The notes under the pieces are model-generated. The model was not told the DNA's origin. It made no database searches and saw nothing but the letters and a program-made list of their open reading frames with translations. From positions 1 through 64,000 of the forward strand of contig JAPPND010000112.1 of NCBI GenBank assembly GCA_028818795.1: a DNA stretch of 64,000 nucleotides, written 5' to 3'. Numbering within the stretch: the stretch's first letter is position 1; each line of letters opens with the position of its first letter. Positions 32,904 to 42,263 of this stretch are shown one piece after another. This DNA is from Gammaproteobacteria bacterium (GTDB lineage: Bacteria > Pseudomonadota > Gammaproteobacteria > Pseudomonadales > Azotimanducaceae). The translations under genes and the position numbers were made by a program.

Positions 32904-34765
32904 GTACGCGCCGATCCAATCGCGGCGGATCCACCAGGGGAACGAGTTTCACGCGGCGCGCCGCACGCCGGTTGGCGCTCGAGGGACCACGTCGCGTCGC
33001 AGGACCGAGTGGCGCGTTGCACAAGGGCCGTTCATCCCAAACTCGCCATCCTCCCGAGGGTCGCCACGGCGCCGTCGTGCTGCTGTTCCTGGCCGGATTC
33101 GTTTGCCTCTCGGGTCGAACAGGCTATCTCGCCGTCACCGAACGAGATTTCCTGAAGGAGCAGGGCGAGGCCCGCTCGGTCCGCGAGGTCACGATTCCTG
33201 TTCACCGCGGCATGATCTTCGACCGCAACGGCGAGCCCTTGGCGGTGAGCGCACCCATGGGCTACGCGTGGGTGGACCCTCAGCAGACCAGGTTGTCGCC
33301 GGCGGACTTGCAGCGGCTCGCGAACGTCCTCGGCCTGACGCCGGAAGTCGTCGAACAGCGCTACCGTTCGGGGTCCAAGCGGTTCGCCTACCTGGCTCGA
33401 CGGTTGGCGCCGAACGTCGTCCGTCGCGTGTCAGAGGCACAGATCGAGGGCGTCCGGATCGGGCGCGAATACCACCGCTTCTACCCAGCTGGGGAGACCA
33501 CGGCGCACCTCGTCGGTCGCACGAATATCGACGATGTCGGCCAGGAGGGGGTGGAATTGGCCTTCGACAGCTACCTGGCCGGCGCGCCAGGCGCCAAGCG
33601 CGTGCTGCGAGATCGTAGCGGCGGCACCATAAAGGACCTGGACTACGTCAGGGATCTGGACTATCTGCGCGCGCCGAAGTTCGGCCGCGATGTGGAACTC
33701 GCTCTCGACCTGCGTCTGCAGTACCTCGCCTACCGCGAGCTCAAGACGGCGGTTGAACGAAACCGTGCCACATCGGGTTCGCTGGTCATGCTCGATGCCG
33801 ATAGCGGGGAGGTGCTTGCGCTGGCGAACCAGCCTTCCTTCAATCCCAACGCTTGGCACAGTCGCGGTGTGCACGGCGTGCGCAACCGGGCGATCGCGGA
33901 TCTCTACGAACCCGGGTCCACCGTCAAGCCGTTGACGGTTCTCGCTGCCCTGGAAGCGGGTACGCACACGCCGGAAACCGAGATAGATACGCATCCCGGC
34001 TATCTGCGGATCGGGGGAAAGACCATCGAGGATCCTTCCAACCGGGGGCGGATCACGGTGTCCACAGCGCTCGCCAAGTCGAGTCAGGTCGCCATTTCGA
34101 AGATGGCCCTCGCCATGTCGGAGCGTGCCGTGTTCGACGCATTCCAACGGGCGGGTTTCGGCGACTACACGGGTTGCGACCTGCCGGGGGAGGAGATCGG
34201 CCTGTTGTCCGCAGCCGATCTCGACAAGCCCATCGGACGGGCGACGCTGGCCTACGGCTACGGCGTGATGGTCACGCCAATGCAAATCGCCCGGGCCTAC
34301 CTGATGCTTGCCAACGACGGTATCAGAACGGACCTGACCATACTCCGCGACGACGTCCGGGTCCGCGCCAGCAGTCAGCCGGTGTTCGCCCGCCGGGACG
34401 CCGAGGCGGTAGCCGAGATGATGCGCGGCGTCCTTGCGCCGGGCGGTACCGCACCCCGTGCACGACCGGCGAGCTATACGGCTGCCGGCAAGACCGGCAC
34501 GGCGCGGAAGGTGAATTTCGGCGCCTACGACGAACGGGCCCATGTGGCCTTTTTCGCGGGGTTCGCGCCCGCTGTCGAACCCCGGATCGTGCTCGTCGTG
34601 GTCATCAACGAGCCCCGGGGCGTTGGAATCGGCGGTGGGACCGTAGCCGCTCCGGTATTTGCCGCAGTGGTCGAGAGAGCCTTGCGGATACTGGGTGTTC
34701 CTCCCAACGGCGGCAGCTTGGCGGGCCCTGCTGCCGGCGCCCGGGCCACGGAGCGTCCCACATGA
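32900..34765 (+). CDS. ftsI: Division transpeptidase FtsI (PBP3)
   Basis: A 621-residue class B penicillin-binding protein. It has a basic N-terminal tail of about 55 residues, one membrane helix (AVVLLFLAGFVCLSG), a pedestal domain with RGMIFDRNGEPLAVS, and the transpeptidase domain with the nucleophile S340 in YEPGSTVKPL and KTG at 531-533 (AGKTGTARKV). The second motif reads S394-S395-Q396 (KSSQVAISKMAL), where most FtsI proteins have SSN. It crosslinks septal peptidoglycan with FtsW. The N-terminal cytosolic tail is longer than in Escherichia coli. ATGA overlaps join it to ftsL and murE. Confidence 0.95.
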   Translation: MSTRRSNRGGSTRGTSFTRRAARRLALEGPRRVAGPSGALHKGRSSQTRHPPEGRHGAVVLLFLAGFVCLSGRTGYLAVTERDFLKEQGEARSVREVTIPVHRGMIFDRNGEPLAVSAPMGYAWVDPQQTRLSPADLQRLANVLGLTPEVVEQRYRSGSKRFAYLARRLAPNVVRRVSEAQIEGVRIGREYHRFYPAGETTAHLVGRTNIDDVGQEGVELAFDSYLAGAPGAKRVLRDRSGGTIKDLDYVRDLDYLRAPKFGRDVELALDLRLQYLAYRELKTAVERNRATSGSLVMLDADSGEVLALANQPSFNPNAWHSRGVHGVRNRAIADLYEPGSTVKPLTVLAALEAGTHTPETEIDTHPGYLRIGGKTIEDPSNRGRITVSTALAKSSQVAISKMALAMSERAVFDAFQRAGFGDYTGCDLPGEEIGLLSAADLDKPIGRATLAYGYGVMVTPMQIARAYLMLANDGIRTDLTILRDDVRVRASSQPVFARRDAEAVAEMMRGVLAPGGTAPRARPASYTAAGKTGTARKVNFGAYDERAHVAFFAGFAPAVEPRIVLVVVINEPRGVGIGGGTVAAPVFAAVVERALRILGVPPNGGSLAGPAAGARATERPT

Positions 34766-36273
34766 GACGTACCATGGACCTACGCCGCCTGCTGGACGAC
34801 GGGGCAGCGCCCGCACTGGAGGTCTCGGGCATCGCCTCGGATTCGCGGCGTGTACGGCGCGGCGATCTCTACGTGGCACGCCGGGGCAACGCCTTCGACG
34901 GCCATGACTTCGTTGGGGATGCCGTTGACGCCGGTGCCGTCGCCGTTGTCTCCCAACGACGAGTGGATTCGCCGGTTCCGAACATCGTCGCCCCCGGCAT
35001 CGTGCAGAACCTCGGGGCGCTCGGTGCGCGCTTCTATGACTCGCCGGGTGAAGCGGTCGAGATCGTCGCGGTCACGGGCACCAACGGAAAGACCACCGTG
35101 GCGTACAACATCGCCCGCATCCGGGGCACCGGCGAGACGGTGGGCTACATCGGGACGTTGGGGTGGGGCATGCCGCCCGAACTGGGGCCGGCGACGCTGA
35201 CAACGGAAGATCCGCTGGTCCTGCAGGCGCGGCTGAGACAACTCGTCGATCGCGGCGCCTCCCGCGTGGCCCTCGAAGCGAGTTCGCACGCGTTGGACCA
35301 GCGTCGTCTCGACCATGTGGATGTCGACGTCGGGGTTTTCACGAACCTAAGCAGAGACCACCTCGACTACCACGGCACGATGGAACGTTACGCGGCAGCC
35401 AAGCGCAAGCTCTTCGAGCGTCGGCTTCGCACGGCGGTGGTCAACGTCGATGACCCGATCGGCGGCGCGATCGCTGCGGATGCGGCCCCTCGCCTGGACG
35501 TCCTCGGTGTGGGACGGTCCGCCGCCGTGCGCTGGGCGGACTTGAGCTTTGACCGGGGCGGCATCCACGGCACCTGGATCACGCCGTGGGGACGGCGTGC
35601 GTTCGATCTCGCTGCCTTTTTCGGCGAATTCTCGGTGTACAACGCCGCCTGCGTGTTGGCGGCATGCTGCGCGCTCGGCGACTCGTTCGCCGGGGTGGTC
35701 GACGCCATGAAGGAACTGCCCGGCGTTCCCGGCCGGATGCAGGCGGTTGCAACGCGGCCGATGGTGTTCGTGGACTACGCCCATACCCCGGAGGGCCTCA
35801 ACGCGGTGCTGGCCGCGGTCCGTTCGCATGCGCGAAGCGGACGTCTGATTACCGTGTTCGGTTGCGGTGGCGACCGCGATCTGGGAAAGCGTCCGCTGAT
35901 GGCGCTTGCGGCGGAAACGGGCTCCGACGTCGTCGTGGCAACCACCGACAACCCGCGTTCCGAACTGCCGGCGCGGATTCTCGACGACGTGATGAAGGGT
36001 TTCGACGATCCGGATGCGGTGCTGCGAATCTCGGATCGTCGCGAAGCCATCGGCGTGGCGCTCGATCAAGCCGACGCGTGTGACGTCGTTCTGATTGCGG
36101 GCAAGGGCCACGAGGACTACCAGGAGGTGGACGGCCGTCGACTGCCATGGAGCGATGCGGGAACCGTCGCCGAACTGCTTCATCATCGCCTGACCGTGCC
36201 CTCGGGCGGTTCCGCTCGTCGCGAACGCCTTCAGCCTCTCGCGGCCTCGGCAGCCGGAGAGGATCGACCATGA
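34762..36273 (+). CDS. murE: UDP-MurNAc-tripeptide synthetase MurE
   Basis: A 503-residue Mur ligase. The order is an N-terminal domain with [16 protein letters not shown], the ATP loop VTGTNGKTT, the lysine-carbamate region EASSHALDQ, and the C-terminal TTDNPRSE. The DNPR motif selects meso-diaminopimelate, so the wall is of the Gram-negative DAP type. It adds DAP to UDP-MurNAc-L-Ala-D-Glu. The stop overlaps the mraY start directly. In most gammaproteobacteria murF lies between these two genes, and here it does not. Confidence 0.96.
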   Translation: MRRTMDLRRLLDDGAAPALEVSGIASDSRRVRRGDLYVARRGNAFDGHDFVGDAVDAGAVAVVSQRRVDSPVPNIVAPGIVQNLGALGARFYDSPGEAVEIVAVTGTNGKTTVAYNIARIRGTGETVGYIGTLGWGMPPELGPATLTTEDPLVLQARLRQLVDRGASRVALEASSHALDQRRLDHVDVDVGVFTNLSRDHLDYHGTMERYAAAKRKLFERRLRTAVVNVDDPIGGAIAADAAPRLDVLGVGRSAAVRWADLSFDRGGIHGTWITPWGRRAFDLAAFFGEFSVYNAACVLAACCALGDSFAGVVDAMKELPGVPGRMQAVATRPMVFVDYAHTPEGLNAVLAAVRSHARSGRLITVFGCGGDRDLGKRPLMALAAETGSDVVVATTDNPRSELPARILDDVMKGFDDPDAVLRISDRREAIGVALDQADACDVVLIAGKGHEDYQEVDGRRLPWSDAGTVAELLHHRLTVPSGGSARRERLQPLAASAAGEDRP

Positions 36274-37352
36274 TGCTATGGTTCACCGAGTACCTCGCTG
36301 ACTACGTCAGCGCGTTCGGCGTGTTCCAGTACCTGACGTTCCGAACCGTGGTCAGCACGATGACGGCGCTCTTGATCTCGCTGCTCGTCGGCCCGACGAT
36401 GATCAGGAAGCTCTCCCACCACCAGATCGGCCAGGTCGTCCGGGACGTTGGACCCGAGACGCATCTCGAGAAGGCCGGCACGCCCACCATGGGCGGTGCG
36501 CTGATCCTGGTGTCGATCGTCGCGGCGACGCTGCTGTGGTGCGACCTCGCGAACCGCTACGTGTGGATCGTGCTGGGTGTCCTCGTATGCTTCGGCGGCA
36601 TCGGCTGGCTCGACGACTATCTCAAGATCACCGAAAAGAGCTCGCGGGGTCTGTCGGCGGGCAGGAAGTACCTCTGGCAATCCGTGTTCGGGTTCATCGC
36701 GGCGGTCGTGCTCTATACGACGGCCGAGATACCCGCGGAGACCGCGTTGATCGTGCCGTTCTTCAAGGAAGCCGTGATTCCGCTGGGACTCGGCTTCGTC
36801 GTTCTTACCTACCTCATGATCGTCTTCATGAGCAACGCGGTGAACCTCACCGACGGGCTGGACGGGCTGGCGACCCTGCCGACGGTGATGGTAGCCGCGG
36901 CGCTTGGACTCGTTGCCTACCTGGCGGGCAACAGCCTGTTCGCCGACTACCTGCAGATTCCCTACATCCCCGGGGCGGGGGAACTGTCGGTGCTATGCGG
37001 TGCCCTGATCGGTGCCGGCCTAGGGTTCCTCTGGTTCAACACCTATCCGGCGCAGGTGATCATGGGAGATTTGGGCGCGCTGGCTCTCGGCGCCATGCTC
37101 GGCGTCGTGGCCGTCGTCGTTCGACACGAAATCGTATTGCTCATCATGGGCGGGCTGTTCGTGGTCGAGGCGGTTTCGGTGATCGTGCAGGTGATCTCCT
37201 TTCGACTCACCGGCAAGCGCGTATTCCGAATGGCGCCCATCCACCATCACTTCGAACTACTTGGCTGGCCCGAACCACGCGTGACGGTCCGCATGTGGAT
37301 CATCACGCTGGTTTTGGTGCTGATCGGCCTCTCGACGTTGAAGCTGCGATGA
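36270..37352 (+). CDS. mraY: Phospho-MurNAc-pentapeptide translocase MraY
   Basis: A 360-residue, ten-helix membrane enzyme. It keeps the signature blocks: [13 protein letters not shown], the aspartate-rich [18 protein letters not shown] with catalytic Asp, and [17 protein letters not shown] near the end. The loop usually read GDVGSLALG is GDLGALALG here, keeping the key aspartate. It makes lipid I from UDP-MurNAc-pentapeptide and undecaprenyl phosphate. Two ATGs follow each other at the start (36270 and 36273); the first overlaps the murE stop. Confidence 0.96.
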   Translation: MMLWFTEYLADYVSAFGVFQYLTFRTVVSTMTALLISLLVGPTMIRKLSHHQIGQVVRDVGPETHLEKAGTPTMGGALILVSIVAATLLWCDLANRYVWIVLGVLVCFGGIGWLDDYLKITEKSSRGLSAGRKYLWQSVFGFIAAVVLYTTAEIPAETALIVPFFKEAVIPLGLGFVVLTYLMIVFMSNAVNLTDGLDGLATLPTVMVAAALGLVAYLAGNSLFADYLQIPYIPGAGELSVLCGALIGAGLGFLWFNTYPAQVIMGDLGALALGAMLGVVAVVVRHEIVLLIMGGLFVVEAVSVIVQVISFRLTGKRVFRMAPIHHHFELLGWPEPRVTVRMWIITLVLVLIGLSTLKLR

Positions 37353-38677
37353 CCGAGCCCACCACCCTCATTCTCGGCCTTGGCCTCACGGGATACTCGT
37401 GCATCCGGCATCTCGCGGGCCGCGAACGCCTGCTGGCGTTCGACACCCGGGATGCGCCGCCGTTCCTCGGCGCGGTGCTGAGCGACTATCCGGATGTCGA
37501 GATCGTCGATGCGGCGGGTTGGCCCGCTGCGCTCGGCGAGGCGAGACGCGTCGTCGTGAGTCCCGGTGTCTCCATGGACCATGAAGCGGTGGCCTCGGCG
37601 AGAGCGGCCCATGTCCGGGTGACGAGCGACATCGAATTGTTTCTCTCGGCGGCGCGCGGGCCGGTCGTCGGTGTCACCGGCACGAACGGCAAGAGCACGG
37701 TGGCGACGCTGGTCGGCAAGCTGTTCGCCGCGGCGGGGCTCAACGTCGGTGTTGGTGGCAATCTCGGCACGCCGGCGCTCGATCTTCTCGGGGAGGACAT
37801 GGACGGCTACGTCCTCGAGTTGTCGAGCTTCCAGTTGGAACGGCTCGACAGGCCGCGACTCGCGGTTGGCACGGTGCTGAATGTCAGTGCCGACCACCTC
37901 GACCGCTATGCGGACCTTGCGAGCTATGCGGCCGCGAAACGCCGCATCTACCGTGGCGCACAACGCGCCGTCTACAACGGCGACGACCACCGAACCCGGC
38001 CCGACGAGCCCGTCCCCGCCATCGCGTTGAACGGCGATCCAAGATGGCGCCTCGAGGACGACGAAATGGTGATCGGCGGACGCCGGGTGAATGCCCGGAC
38101 CCTCGCTCTGAATGGACGCCACAACCAGTTCAATGCGTTGGCGGCGGCCGCCATTGTTCACCAGGTGGGGGTCGAGGCCGACATCGGCGCGTTGGTCGGA
38201 TTCCGCGGGCTGCCGCACCGTTCGCATGTGGTGGCGGAAGTCGACGGCGTGTCCTACGTGGACGATTCGAAGGCGACCAACGTGGGCGCCTGTCTCGCGG
38301 CGCTCGACGGCTTCGGTACCGGCGAGAGGAATCTCGTGCTGATCGCGGGCGGGGATGCGAAAGGTGCATCCTTCGACGCGCTTACCGACGCGGTGCGCCG
38401 TCACGTATCCCGGCTGGTGCTGTTTGGCCGGGACGCCGACAAAATCGATGCGGCGCTGGGCGGCGTCGTGCCTGCGGTGCGCGTCGACGATATGAGCGAG
38501 GCGGTCTCGGTCGCGCATGACGCCGCCCATGCCGGGGATACGGTCCTACTGTCGCCGGCCTGCGCCAGCTTCGACATGTACACCGACTTCATCGAGCGTG
38601 GCGAAGACTTCGCCGCCCAGGTCCAACGGATTGTGCGTGGGCGATGCCCGGCCTCGCCGAGGGTCTCTGTATCGTGA
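37349..38677 (+). CDS. murD: UDP-MurNAc-L-Ala:D-Glu ligase MurD
   Basis: A 442-residue Mur ligase. It has an N-terminal Rossmann-type domain ([16 protein letters not shown]), the ATP loop [23 protein letters not shown], the [10 protein letters not shown] metal region, and late [14 protein letters not shown] and [12 protein letters not shown]. It adds D-glutamate to UDP-MurNAc-L-Ala in the cytosol. ATGA overlap with mraY and GTGA overlap with ftsW show a tightly coupled run. Confidence 0.96.
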   Translation: MTEPTTLILGLGLTGYSCIRHLAGRERLLAFDTRDAPPFLGAVLSDYPDVEIVDAAGWPAALGEARRVVVSPGVSMDHEAVASARAAHVRVTSDIELFLSAARGPVVGVTGTNGKSTVATLVGKLFAAAGLNVGVGGNLGTPALDLLGEDMDGYVLELSSFQLERLDRPRLAVGTVLNVSADHLDRYADLASYAAAKRRIYRGAQRAVYNGDDHRTRPDEPVPAIALNGDPRWRLEDDEMVIGGRRVNARTLALNGRHNQFNALAAAAIVHQVGVEADIGALVGFRGLPHRSHVVAEVDGVSYVDDSKATNVGACLAALDGFGTGERNLVLIAGGDAKGASFDALTDAVRRHVSRLVLFGRDADKIDAALGGVVPAVRVDDMSEAVSVAHDAAHAGDTVLLSPACASFDMYTDFIERGEDFAAQVQRIVRGRCPASPRVSVS

Positions 38678-39900
38678 TCGAGCGATTGGATTTCTCGCTC
38701 GTGACCGCCTGGCTGGTCCTCGTCGTCGTGGGAATGGTCATGGTCTCGTCTGCCACCGCGTCGCTGCCCGAAGGTTCGGGCTACTACCTGGCGAAGCACG
38801 GCGTCTACCTACTGGGATCGCTGACCGTCCTGGCCGGCATCGCCAGCGTGCCGCTTCGGGTGTGGGAAGTCATGCACATTCCCTGCTTGGTGCTTGTGGT
38901 CGTCTTGTGCGGATTGGTGTTGGTGCCTGGCATATCCCAGGAAATCAACGGCAGTCGACGCTGGGTAGAGTTGGGTCTCATTCGTCTCCAGCCTGCCGAA
39001 GCGGCGAAGTTCCTGGTGGTGGTGTACCTAGCGGGCTGCGTCGCTCGGGCGGGCGACGCCTTGTCGACGCACTGGCACCTGCTGCTCAAGCCCGTGGGTC
39101 TGGTGGTCGTCGTCCTGGCGCTGATTCTCTACCAGCCCGACTTCGGCAGCGTTGTGCTGCTTGCCCTGTTGACCGGAGGGATCCTTTTCCTCGGTGGCGC
39201 GAGGTTGCGCGACTTCCTGCTGTTGGCTTTCCTTGGTGGCGTGGCGTTGGCGGCGATTGCCGTCACACAGCCCTACCGGGTCGAGCGACTGATGACGTTT
39301 CTGGATCCCTGGGCGACGCCCTACAGCAGCGGCTATCAGCTTACCCAAGCGCTGATCGCGTTCGGCAGCGGCGGGTTCTTCGGGCTCGGCATCGGGGAGG
39401 GCGTTCAGAAACAGCTCTATCTACCGTTTCCCCACAACGACTTCATCTATGCCGTGATCGCCGAGGAACTCGGCATGGTGGGCGCGGTGGCCGTCCTTGC
39501 GCTGCTCGTTGCGATGACGGTGCGCATCTGTCGGATTGGGCGGGATGCGGTGGCCGAACGCCGGGTCTTTGCCGGCATGGTCGCCTACGGGGCCGCACTG
39601 CTTCTCGGAATGCAAACGGTACTGAACGTGGGCGTGAATACCGGCGTGCTGCCGACCAAGGGTCTGACGTTGCCTTTCGTCAGCTACGGCGGCAACAGCC
39701 TGCTGGTTTGTTCGGGTCTCGTCGCGCTGGCGTTGCGCGTGAGTTACGAACGCCGTCGTCCGGTGGTCCGATCGAGTCCCGGACCGGCGCCGGACCTGGC
39801 GGTGGCGACGAGCCCGCCGGGCGACGCCGATCCCGCGAGATTTGACTCGAACGACAGCTCTTTGCCACGGACAAGGAGTCCGGCCGATGCCCTCGCCTGA
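38674..39900 (+). CDS. ftsW: Septal glycosyltransferase FtsW
   Basis: A SEDS-family membrane protein of 408 residues from GTG 38674, which overlaps the murD stop as GTGA like the other junctions; ATG 38644 is an alternative adding ten residues. Key features are GINGSRRW-like SQEINGSRRWVELG, QPAEAAKF, YQPDFGSVVLL with the catalytic Asp region, AFGSGGFFGLGIGEGVQK and LPFVSYGGNSLL. With FtsI it polymerises septal glycan. The cytosolic tail is long (about 50 residues) and its last codons contain part of a repeat also found before ftsQ, ftsA and ftsZ. murG, which usually follows ftsW, is absent. Confidence 0.95.
   Translation: MIERLDFSLVTAWLVLVVVGMVMVSSATASLPEGSGYYLAKHGVYLLGSLTVLAGIASVPLRVWEVMHIPCLVLVVVLCGLVLVPGISQEINGSRRWVELGLIRLQPAEAAKFLVVVYLAGCVARAGDALSTHWHLLLKPVGLVVVVLALILYQPDFGSVVLLALLTGGILFLGGARLRDFLLLAFLGGVALAAIAVTQPYRVERLMTFLDPWATPYSSGYQLTQALIAFGSGGFFGLGIGEGVQKQLYLPFPHNDFIYAVIAEELGMVGAVAVLALLVAMTVRICRIGRDAVAERRVFAGMVAYGAALLLGMQTVLNVGVNTGVLPTKGLTLPFVSYGGNSLLVCSGLVALALRVSYERRRPVVRSSPGPAPDLAVATSPPGDADPARFDSNDSSLPRTRSPADALA
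39842..39877 (+). repeat. dcw intergenic repeat, partial copy 1
   Basis: The bases TTGACTCG, CTCTTTGCCACGG and ACAAGGA line up with the 3' half of the repeats at 41409, 42191 and 43506. This copy lies inside the last codons of ftsW. Its AAGGAG end (39873-39878) stands 8 bases before ATG 39887 of murC, so it may provide that gene's ribosome binding site. Confidence 0.6.
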
Positions 39901-41296
39901 ACCCGATAAAGGAGTATTCGGGATGCGCGGCGTCCGGCGAGTCCACTTCGTTGGCATCGGCGGCGCGGGGATGTCCGGTATCGCCGAGTTGCTGATCGAT
40001 CACGGCTACGCGGTTACCGGTTCGGACCTCCAGCGGACCGGTGCAACCGCGCGGCTGGCGGCGCACGGCGCGGCGGTTCGCCACGGCCACGATGCCGAGG
40101 CGGTTGCCGGCGCGGATGTGGTCGTCGTGTCGAGCGCCGTGGCCGCCGACAACGTGGAGGTTTCGGCAGCGCGTCGGCAAGGGATTCCGGTGGTGGCGCG
40201 CGCCGAGATGCTCGGTGAGTTGATGCGCCAACGCCAGGGCATCGCCGTCGCGGGAACCCACGGTAAGACCACCACGGCCAGCCTGGTCGCGGGTGTTTTC
40301 CAGGCCGGCGGCCTGGACCCCACATACGTCATCGGGGCGCCGTTGGCCGATCACGGCGGCAACGCCCGACTGGGGACGGGCATCCACCTGATCGCCGAAG
40401 CCGACGAGTCCGACGCGTCGTTCCTGCATCTCGCACCGATCATGTCGGTCATCACGAACATCGACCGCGACCACCTGGATGCCTACGATCAGGATTTCGA
40501 GCGGCTGCTCGATACATTCGTCGAATTCGCCCAGCGTCTGCCGTTCTACGGCATGGCCGTGGTGTGCGGAGACGATCGATTCGCCGCCGGGATACCTGGT
40601 CGAATCGGTCGTCCATCGCGCAGCTACGGCCTGAACGAGGGCGTCGACTACCGCGCCGTGGAAGTCGCCGGCGGAGACGGCCCATGGACGTTCACGGCCA
40701 TGCGGCCCGAACGGGAAGCGCTCCGCATCTCTCTGCCGCTGCCCGGTTGCCACAACGTCCAGAACGCGCTGGCCGCGGTCGCCGTCGCGACCGAGGAAGG
40801 GGTGGCCGACGACTGCATTGTCGCGGGCCTGGAGGGATTCCGCGGCGTGAGCCGCCGGTTCGAGACCTGCCCGTCCCGTTTCGCGGGAAGGAGCCTGACG
40901 CTGGTCGACGACTACGGCCACCACCCCACGGAACTGGAACGGGTGGTCCGTACCGCGCGTGGGATCTGGCCGCAGCGCCGCCTGGTGATGGTCTATCAGC
41001 CGCATCGATTCAGCCGGACCCGGGACCTCTACGACGAGTTCGTCGATGTATTGTCGAATCTCGATGAATTGCTCATCGCCGAGGTCTACCCGGCCGGCGA
41101 GCCCCCCATTGCCCGTGCCGACGGCGCCACGTTGGCCGGCGACATTCGGCTGGCCAACGGCCGACGCCCCGAGTTTGTCCTAACGCCGGAGTCGGCATTG
41201 GAACACCTGCGCACGGTCGTCGCGGACGACGACGTGGTGGTCGTTCAGGGTGCCGGGGACATCGCTTGGGTAGCCGAAGCACTGAGGAACGCCTAG
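39887..41296 (+). CDS. murC: UDP-MurNAc:L-alanine ligase MurC
   Basis: A Mur ligase of 469 residues. VHFVGIGGAGMSGIAELL opens the Rossmann-type domain, VAGTHGKTTTASLV is the ATP loop, EADESDASFLHL is the family-specific block, and DDYGHHPTELERV the C-terminal signature. It adds the first L-alanine to UDP-MurNAc. Two starts are possible: ATG 39887, with AAGGAG 8 bases upstream inside the repeat, or ATG 39923, with AAAGGAG (39908-39914) 8 bases upstream, which gives MRGVRRVHFVG. The longer form resembles the N-terminal extension of Escherichia coli MurC. murB and ddl, common downstream, are missing. Confidence 0.95.
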   Translation: MPSPEPDKGVFGMRGVRRVHFVGIGGAGMSGIAELLIDHGYAVTGSDLQRTGATARLAAHGAAVRHGHDAEAVAGADVVVVSSAVAADNVEVSAARRQGIPVVARAEMLGELMRQRQGIAVAGTHGKTTTASLVAGVFQAGGLDPTYVIGAPLADHGGNARLGTGIHLIAEADESDASFLHLAPIMSVITNIDRDHLDAYDQDFERLLDTFVEFAQRLPFYGMAVVCGDDRFAAGIPGRIGRPSRSYGLNEGVDYRAVEVAGGDGPWTFTAMRPEREALRISLPLPGCHNVQNALAAVAVATEEGVADDCIVAGLEGFRGVSRRFETCPSRFAGRSLTLVDDYGHHPTELERVVRTARGIWPQRRLVMVYQPHRFSRTRDLYDEFVDVLSNLDELLIAEVYPAGEPPIARADGATLAGDIRLANGRRPEFVLTPESALEHLRTVVADDDVVVVQGAGDIAWVAEALRNA

Positions 41297-41408
41297 CGCG
41301 TCTGGCGAGGACGGCAGCCGTTCGGGAGCAATCCGATGCACTTTGCCACATGCAACCTATGTAAAGACGCCAAGGGCGGTCAAGGAGCGGGCGGCGGCGC
41401 AGAAGCCC

Positions 41409-41469
41409 GACGAATGATGGTGACGAAACGGCATCAACGGTTGACTCGAGTGAGAGCCCGTTGCCGCGG
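41409..41469 (+). repeat. dcw intergenic repeat, copy 2 (before ftsQ)
   Basis: This copy runs GACGAATGATGG, then ACGGCATC, GACTCGAGTGAGAGCC and TTGCCGCGG. It aligns along its length with the copies before ftsA and ftsZ and with the inverted copy after ftsZ. It ends 13 bases before the ftsQ ATG, and GAGGGAG follows it as the ribosome binding site. Confidence 0.75.
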
Positions 41470-41482
41470 TGAGGGAGACTAG

Positions 41483-42172
41483 ATGGTTCGGTCACTGGTA
41501 TGGCTGGTGGTTGTCGCCGTCGCCGGTTTCGGGGGGCTCCGGTTTGCCGAGGCGGTGGCGACGGTGGATGTCGGACTCGTGCGGCTCGAGGGACAGTTGA
41601 CCGTGCCGGAGAGCCGGCAGGTGCAAGAGGTCGTGGACACGGTATTGTCCCGACCTGGCCCGCATGGTGCCCGGGACGTGGCCGCGGCCATCGAGTCGAT
41701 CGGGTGGGTCCGCCAGGTGATGGTGCGGCTGCGTTGGCCGGACACCCTGCATGTCGCGGTCGTTCGGGACACGTTGGCCGCGGGTTGGGGCGACGACGCG
41801 TATCTGACGACGGGCGGCGATGTCGTCCCCGTACCCTCGGATTCGGGCGTCGGTCCGGATTCGGATTTGCCGATCCTATCGGGCTCGCTGTCCGACGGCG
41901 CCGAGGCGATGCGAATCTACAATCTGCTCAATGCGCAGGCGCGAGCCATCGGCCTTCGCATCGCCCGACTCGAAGAGGACGGCGTGGGCAACTGGTCGGT
42001 CGCGTTTGCCGACGGGATGGAGGTCGTCCTCGGATCGACGGCGTTGCGGGAGCGGTTCGATCGGTTTCTCGTGGTATACGCCAAGGAACTCGCGGACTCG
42101 TCGGAACGGGTTGTTCGCGTCGATGCCCGCTATCAAACCGGCGTCGCCGTGCAGTGGGAATCGGAGAACTAG
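41483..42172 (+). CDS. ftsQ: Cell division protein FtsQ
   Basis: A 229-residue bitopic protein. It has a short cytosolic end, one membrane helix (LVWLVVVAVAGFGGLRFA), a POTRA domain (VDVGLVRLEGQL, then ESIGWVRQVMVRLRWPDTLHVAVV), and a beta domain with LPILSGS and VRVDARYQTGVAVQW. The POTRA block SIGWVRQVMVRLRWPDTL is the strongest match. FtsQ bridges early and late division proteins by holding FtsB and FtsL. It is shorter than Escherichia coli FtsQ (276 residues), mainly at the two ends. ATG 41483 follows GAGGGAG. Confidence 0.9.
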   Translation: MVRSLVWLVVVAVAGFGGLRFAEAVATVDVGLVRLEGQLTVPESRQVQEVVDTVLSRPGPHGARDVAAAIESIGWVRQVMVRLRWPDTLHVAVVRDTLAAGWGDDAYLTTGGDVVPVPSDSGVGPDSDLPILSGSLSDGAEAMRIYNLLNAQARAIGLRIARLEEDGVGNWSVAFADGMEVVLGSTALRERFDRFLVVYAKELADSSERVVRVDARYQTGVAVQWESEN

Positions 42173-42190
42173 CGGTGGCACCCCCGGTGA

Positions 42191-42257
42191 GACGAGTGAT
42201 GCCGACAATGCAGCATCGATACCTGTCTCGAGCGGGAGCCTTTGGCCGAGGACAAGG
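42191..42257 (+). repeat. dcw intergenic repeat, copy 3 (before ftsA)
   Basis: This copy runs GACGAGTGATG, CAGCATCGAT, TCTCGAGCGGGAGCCTTTGG and CCGAGGACAAGG. It fills the 91-base ftsQ-ftsA gap, and its AAGGA end (42254-42258) lies 5 bases before the ftsA ATG, so the repeat itself supplies the ribosome binding site. Confidence 0.75.
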
Positions 42258-42263
42258 AAACAG

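Noticed and set aside
37247..38530. Minus-strand frame of 427 codons over murD
   Set aside because: Antisense to a clear MurD with all ligase motifs.
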